This document shows positions 6,541 to 9,078 of a DNA stretch of 9,078 bases, in pieces. Under the pieces are notes generated by a model that was given only the letters and a program-made list of their open reading frames with translations, was not told the origin of the DNA and made no database searches. Numbering within the stretch: position 1 is the first letter of the stretch; every line of letters starts with the position of its first letter. Position numbers and translations under genes: made by a program. Source of the stretch: an uncultured Eubacteriales bacterium (GTDB taxonomy: Bacteria > Bacillota > Clostridia > Monoglobales > Firm-18); assembly GCA_905210885.1 (NCBI GenBank), contig CAJLYO010000058.1, positions 1-9,078 of the forward strand, given 5' to 3'.

Positions 6541-7311
6541 ATGATTGATTTCTTAAAAGAAGTTGTAAATATCGTAATTCAATATAAAGGCTATTTCCTG
6601 CAGGGCATAGGCTATACCATGCTTATCGCCCTGACGGGTACGATTATCGGTCTTTTTATCGGTCTTATAACCGGTATTGTAAGGACGATTCCGGAGTCGA
6701 AAAACCCCATTATCAGAATTATACTGAAAATTGTTAATGCGCTTATATCAATTTACGTTGAAGTTTTCCGCGGAACACCTATGATGGTTCAGTCTATGGT
6801 TATTTTCTGGGGATACGCATTTATGAACGACGGCGTTACTTTGCCGCTTATTCCTGCCGGTATTTTTATTGTTTCCATTAACACCGGTGCGTATATGGCG
6901 GAAATTGTGCGCGGCGGTATAATATCCATTGATAAGGGACAGTTTGAGGGGGCATATTCCATAGGCATGACTCATTGGCAGACAATGCTTAATGTAATAA
7001 TTCCCCAGACGGTAAGAAACATTCTGCCGCCTATCAGCAACGAGTTTGTTATCAACATAAAAGATACCTCGGTGCTAAACGTAATCGGCGTTACGGAACT
7101 GTACTTTTTCACCGCAAAGATTTCAAAGATGACATGGGCGATATTTGAAACATATGTTGTTGCCTGTGTGATATACTTTGTGCTGACCTTCAGCATAACC
7201 CGTATTTTAAGATGGGTTGAGCGCAAAATTGACGGACCCTCGTCTTACATTATTCATCATTCGTCCACTATGCCGGACGACAGCTTTGTGGGTAAGGAGG
7301 GTCAGGCTTAA
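6541..7311 (+). CDS. Polar amino-acid ABC transporter, permease (HisM/GlnP type)
   Basis: Inner-membrane subunit that forms the translocation path, probably as a homodimer since only one permease gene is present. The protein has 256 residues, slightly longer than the typical 215-240. Hydrophobic segments lie at about 20-46, 60-95, 101-122 and 200-223, with a further stretch around the GVTELYFF motif. The EAA loop that docks on the ATPase is EGAYSIGM...IPQ, starting at Glu136, and the VEVFRGTPMMVQ segment is typical of the amino-acid family. The last 26 residues or so (231-256) form a polar tail with two adjacent His and no obvious motif, which accounts for the extra length. TAAGGA at 6525-6530 serves the ATG at 6541, 26 bases after the binding-protein stop. 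The TAA stop shares one base with the ATPase ATG (TAATG), a sign of translational coupling. Confidence 0.95.
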   Translation: MIDFLKEVVNIVIQYKGYFLQGIGYTMLIALTGTIIGLFIGLITGIVRTIPESKNPIIRIILKIVNALISIYVEVFRGTPMMVQSMVIFWGYAFMNDGVTLPLIPAGIFIVSINTGAYMAEIVRGGIISIDKGQFEGAYSIGMTHWQTMLNVIIPQTVRNILPPISNEFVINIKDTSVLNVIGVTELYFFTAKISKMTWAIFETYVVACVIYFVLTFSITRILRWVERKIDGPSSYIIHHSSTMPDDSFVGKEGQA

Positions 7312-8051
7312 TGAGTACTGTTGTTGAAATTAAAGGACTTAAAAAGACCTTTGGTGAGAACGAAGTTTTAAAGGGAATAAACCTTACCGTAAACAAAGGC
7401 GAGGTTGTGTGCATAATCGGTTCCTCGGGAAGCGGAAAATCAACGCTTCTGCGATGCGTAAATTTGCTTGAAACACCTACCGATGGCGAAATACTGTACC
7501 ACGGCAAAAACATTTTGGATGATGACGTTAACGTTGCGGAATACCGCACAAAAATGGGTATGGTTTTTCAGCAGTTTAACCTTTTTAACAATATGAATGT
7601 GTTAAAAAACTGCATGGTTGGGCAGATTAAAGTTTTAAAGCGCAGCAAAGACATGGCTAAATCCATTGCGATGAAGTATCTTGAAAATGTCGGAATGGGA
7701 CAGTATATAAACGCAAAGCCCTCGCAGATTTCCGGCGGACAAAAACAGCGTGTTGCAATTGCACGTGCGCTTTCGATGGAGCCGGAGGCTTTGTTGTTTG
7801 ACGAACCCACCTCGGCGCTTGACCCGGAAATGGTGGGCGAGGTTTTAAGAGTTATGAAAACCCTTGCAGGCTCGGGACTTACCATGATGGTGGTTACCCA
7901 TGAAATGGGTTTTGCAAAAGAAGTTGCGGACAGGGTTGTGTTTATGGACGGCGGCGTTATATGTGAGGAAGGCACGCCAGAGCAGATTTTCAACAATCCG
8001 CAGAATGAAAGAACAAAAGAGTTTTTGAAAAGAACATTGGATAATGAGTGA
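7311..8051 (+). CDS. Polar amino-acid ABC transporter, ATP-binding protein (GlnQ/HisP type)
   Basis: Cytoplasmic ATPase that powers the importer, acting as a dimer on the permease. The protein has 246 residues, standard for the family. All motifs are intact: Walker A GSSGSGKST (37-45), Q-loop FQQFNLF (Gln87/88), signature ISGGQ (140-144, with Ile where Leu is usual), Walker B ALLFDE (160-165, catalytic Glu165), D-loop SALD (168-171) and H-loop His197 in VVTHEMGFA. A strong AAGGAGG (7294-7300) lies 10 bases before the ATG, inside the end of the permease gene. The gene is the third of the operon. No terminator follows before fba. The family is certain, but the transported amino acid is not encoded in this subunit. 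Confidence 0.97.
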   Translation: MSTVVEIKGLKKTFGENEVLKGINLTVNKGEVVCIIGSSGSGKSTLLRCVNLLETPTDGEILYHGKNILDDDVNVAEYRTKMGMVFQQFNLFNNMNVLKNCMVGQIKVLKRSKDMAKSIAMKYLENVGMGQYINAKPSQISGGQKQRVAIARALSMEPEALLFDEPTSALDPEMVGEVLRVMKTLAGSGLTMMVVTHEMGFAKEVADRVVFMDGGVICEEGTPEQIFNNPQNERTKEFLKRTLDNE

Positions 8052-8062
8052 TAAATTTCACA
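8047..8062. promoter_or_regulatory. CRP/Rex-like palindrome upstream of fba
   Basis: AGTGA-TAAATT-TCACA matches 9 of 10 defined bases of the CRP-family site TGTGA-N6-TCACA. Counted over the 18 bases at 8046-8063, it matches 10 of 14 defined bases of the Rex site. It overlaps the ATPase stop and lies about 35 bases before the fba ATG. A weak promoter (TTGAAA at 8025-8030, TGATAA at 8049-8054, 18-base spacer) would be covered by it. Function is inferred only. Confidence 0.3.
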
Positions 8063-8096
8063 TCATAATATTAAATCATTTAAGGAGTTGGTATTA

Positions 8097-9032
8097 ATGC
8101 CATTGGTAACAACCAAGGAAATGTTCAAAAAGGCATATGAAGGCGGCTACGCTATCGGCGCTTTCAACGTAAACAATATGGAGATAATTCAGGGTATTAC
8201 AGAAGGTGCAAAAGAAGTTAACGCTCCTTTGATTCTCCAGGTTTCCGCAGGCGCAAGAAAGTATGCTAACCATACTTATCTTACAAAGCTTGTTGAGGCT
8301 GCTGTTATCGAAACAGGCTTGCCTATCGCACTTCACCTTGACCACGGTGACAGCTTTGAGCTGTGCAAGGCTTGCATAGACGGCGGTTTCACATCAGTTA
8401 TGATTGACGGTTCGCATTTTCCCTACGAGGAAAATATCGAGCTTACAAAGAAGGTTGTTGAGTACGCTCACGCTCACGGCGTAGTTGTAGAGGGCGAGCT
8501 GGGCAGACTTGCGGGTATAGAGGACGATGTTAACGTTTCTGCTGAAGACGCTTCATACACAAGCCCAGAAGAGGTTGTTGATTTCGTTTCGCGTACAGGC
8601 GTTGACTCACTTGCTATAGCAATCGGAACAAGCCACGGCGCATACAAGTTTAAGCCCGGTCAGAAGCCGCAGCTCAGATTTGATATTTTGGCTGAAATCG
8701 AGAAGCAGCTTCCTCAGTATCCTATCGTTCTTCACGGCGCAAGCAGCGTTTTGCCCGAGTATGTAAAGATGGTTAATGAAAATGGCGGTCAGATGCCCGA
8801 CGCTATCGGTATTCCTGAGGAAATGTTAAGACAGGCTGCACGTTCTGCCGTATGCAAAATCAATATTGATTCAGACCTTCGTCTTGCCATGACAGGAACA
8901 ATCAGAAAATACTTTAACGAGAACCCCTCGCACTTTGACCCCAGACAGTACCTCGGTGCTGCAAGAAACTCAATCAAAGAGCTTGTTAAGAACAAAATTG
9001 TTAACGTTCTCGGCTGCGACGGCAAAGCGTAA
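8097..9032 (+). CDS. fba: Class II fructose-1,6-bisphosphate aldolase
   Basis: Zn-dependent enzyme that reversibly splits fructose 1,6-bisphosphate into glyceraldehyde 3-phosphate and dihydroxyacetone phosphate, in glycolysis and gluconeogenesis. The protein has 311 residues, longer than B. subtilis FbaA (about 285) but of a size I recall from clostridial class II enzymes. Visible features are HLDHGD (80-85) with catalytic Asp82 and Zn ligand His83, DGSHFPYEEN (104-113), EGELG (132-136), the Zn ligand His180 in GTSHGAYK, His213 in VLHGASS, and NIDSD (256-260) for phosphate and substrate binding. The extra length lies partly in a loop after HGASS (about 219-242). The ATG at 8097 has AAGGAG (8082-8087) 9 bases upstream. 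The in-frame TTG at 8088 directly abuts that site and is unlikely. Tagatose-bisphosphate aldolase (GatY) is a related alternative, but the residues and single-copy context fit fructose-bisphosphate aldolase better. Confidence 0.95.
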   Translation: MPLVTTKEMFKKAYEGGYAIGAFNVNNMEIIQGITEGAKEVNAPLILQVSAGARKYANHTYLTKLVEAAVIETGLPIALHLDHGDSFELCKACIDGGFTSVMIDGSHFPYEENIELTKKVVEYAHAHGVVVEGELGRLAGIEDDVNVSAEDASYTSPEEVVDFVSRTGVDSLAIAIGTSHGAYKFKPGQKPQLRFDILAEIEKQLPQYPIVLHGASSVLPEYVKMVNENGGQMPDAIGIPEEMLRQAARSAVCKINIDSDLRLAMTGTIRKYFNENPSHFDPRQYLGAARNSIKELVKNKIVNVLGCDGKA

Positions 9033-9046
9033 TAATAAACATTCTA

Positions 9047-9078
9047 AAGGTCAGACATTAATTTTTATGTCTGACCTT
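9047..9078 (+). terminator. Hairpin after fba, probable rho-independent terminator
   Basis: AAGGTCAGACAT (9047-9058) and ATGTCTGACCTT (9067-9078) form a perfect 12-pair stem with an 8-base T-rich loop, starting 15 bases after the fba stop. The window ends at the last base of the stem, so any following T-run is out of view. Position and stem strength make a terminator likely. The A-run preceding the stem would suit a bidirectional one. Confidence 0.75.

Overview
The window looks like a stretch of ordinary chromosome from a Gram-positive anaerobe, most likely a member of the Clostridia (Firmicutes). The base composition is moderate to slightly AT-rich. Most genes have strong AGGAGG-like ribosome binding sites. 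Promoters are sharp sigma-A type with AT-rich surroundings. valS and folC lie together, as in Bacillus and Clostridia, and the mutase, aldolase and amino-acid transporter are of Firmicutes types. I cannot name a genus from the sequence alone.

Layout. Positions 1-1276 (minus strand) hold the first 425 codons of a PgcA-type phosphoglucomutase/phosphomannomutase that runs off the left edge. Positions 1277-1745 have no protein gene but are densely used. From left to right they hold the mutase promoter, a long rho-independent terminator, a tRNA-Gln(CUG) gene on the minus strand, the tRNA promoter, a small palindrome and the promoter of valS. valS (valyl-tRNA synthetase) and folC (folylpolyglutamate/dihydrofolate synthase) follow on the plus strand with a 4-base ATGA overlap. 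A new promoter straddles the folC stop codon and drives a three-gene polar amino-acid ABC importer: lipoprotein binding protein, permease, ATPase. A class II fructose-bisphosphate aldolase (fba) follows after 45 bases. A hairpin that is probably its terminator ends exactly at the window edge.

The genes are housekeeping functions. They cover sugar-phosphate interconversion, translation (tRNA-Gln and ValRS), folate polyglutamylation, amino-acid uptake and glycolysis. The three importer genes are clearly one operon. valS-folC is probably another. tRNA-Gln and the mutase have separate promoters and point the same way. The aldolase may be read from the importer operon, from its own weak promoter, or both.

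I found no mobile element, CRISPR array, phage remnant, toxin-antitoxin pair or candidate new defence system, and no gene of unknown family. What merits a second look is regulatory: short palindromes at three gene starts, a small hairpin that places a ribosome binding site in its loop between binding protein and permease, a tRNA terminator whose stem begins on the CCA end, and a valS gene without the long T-box-type leader often found in this phylum.
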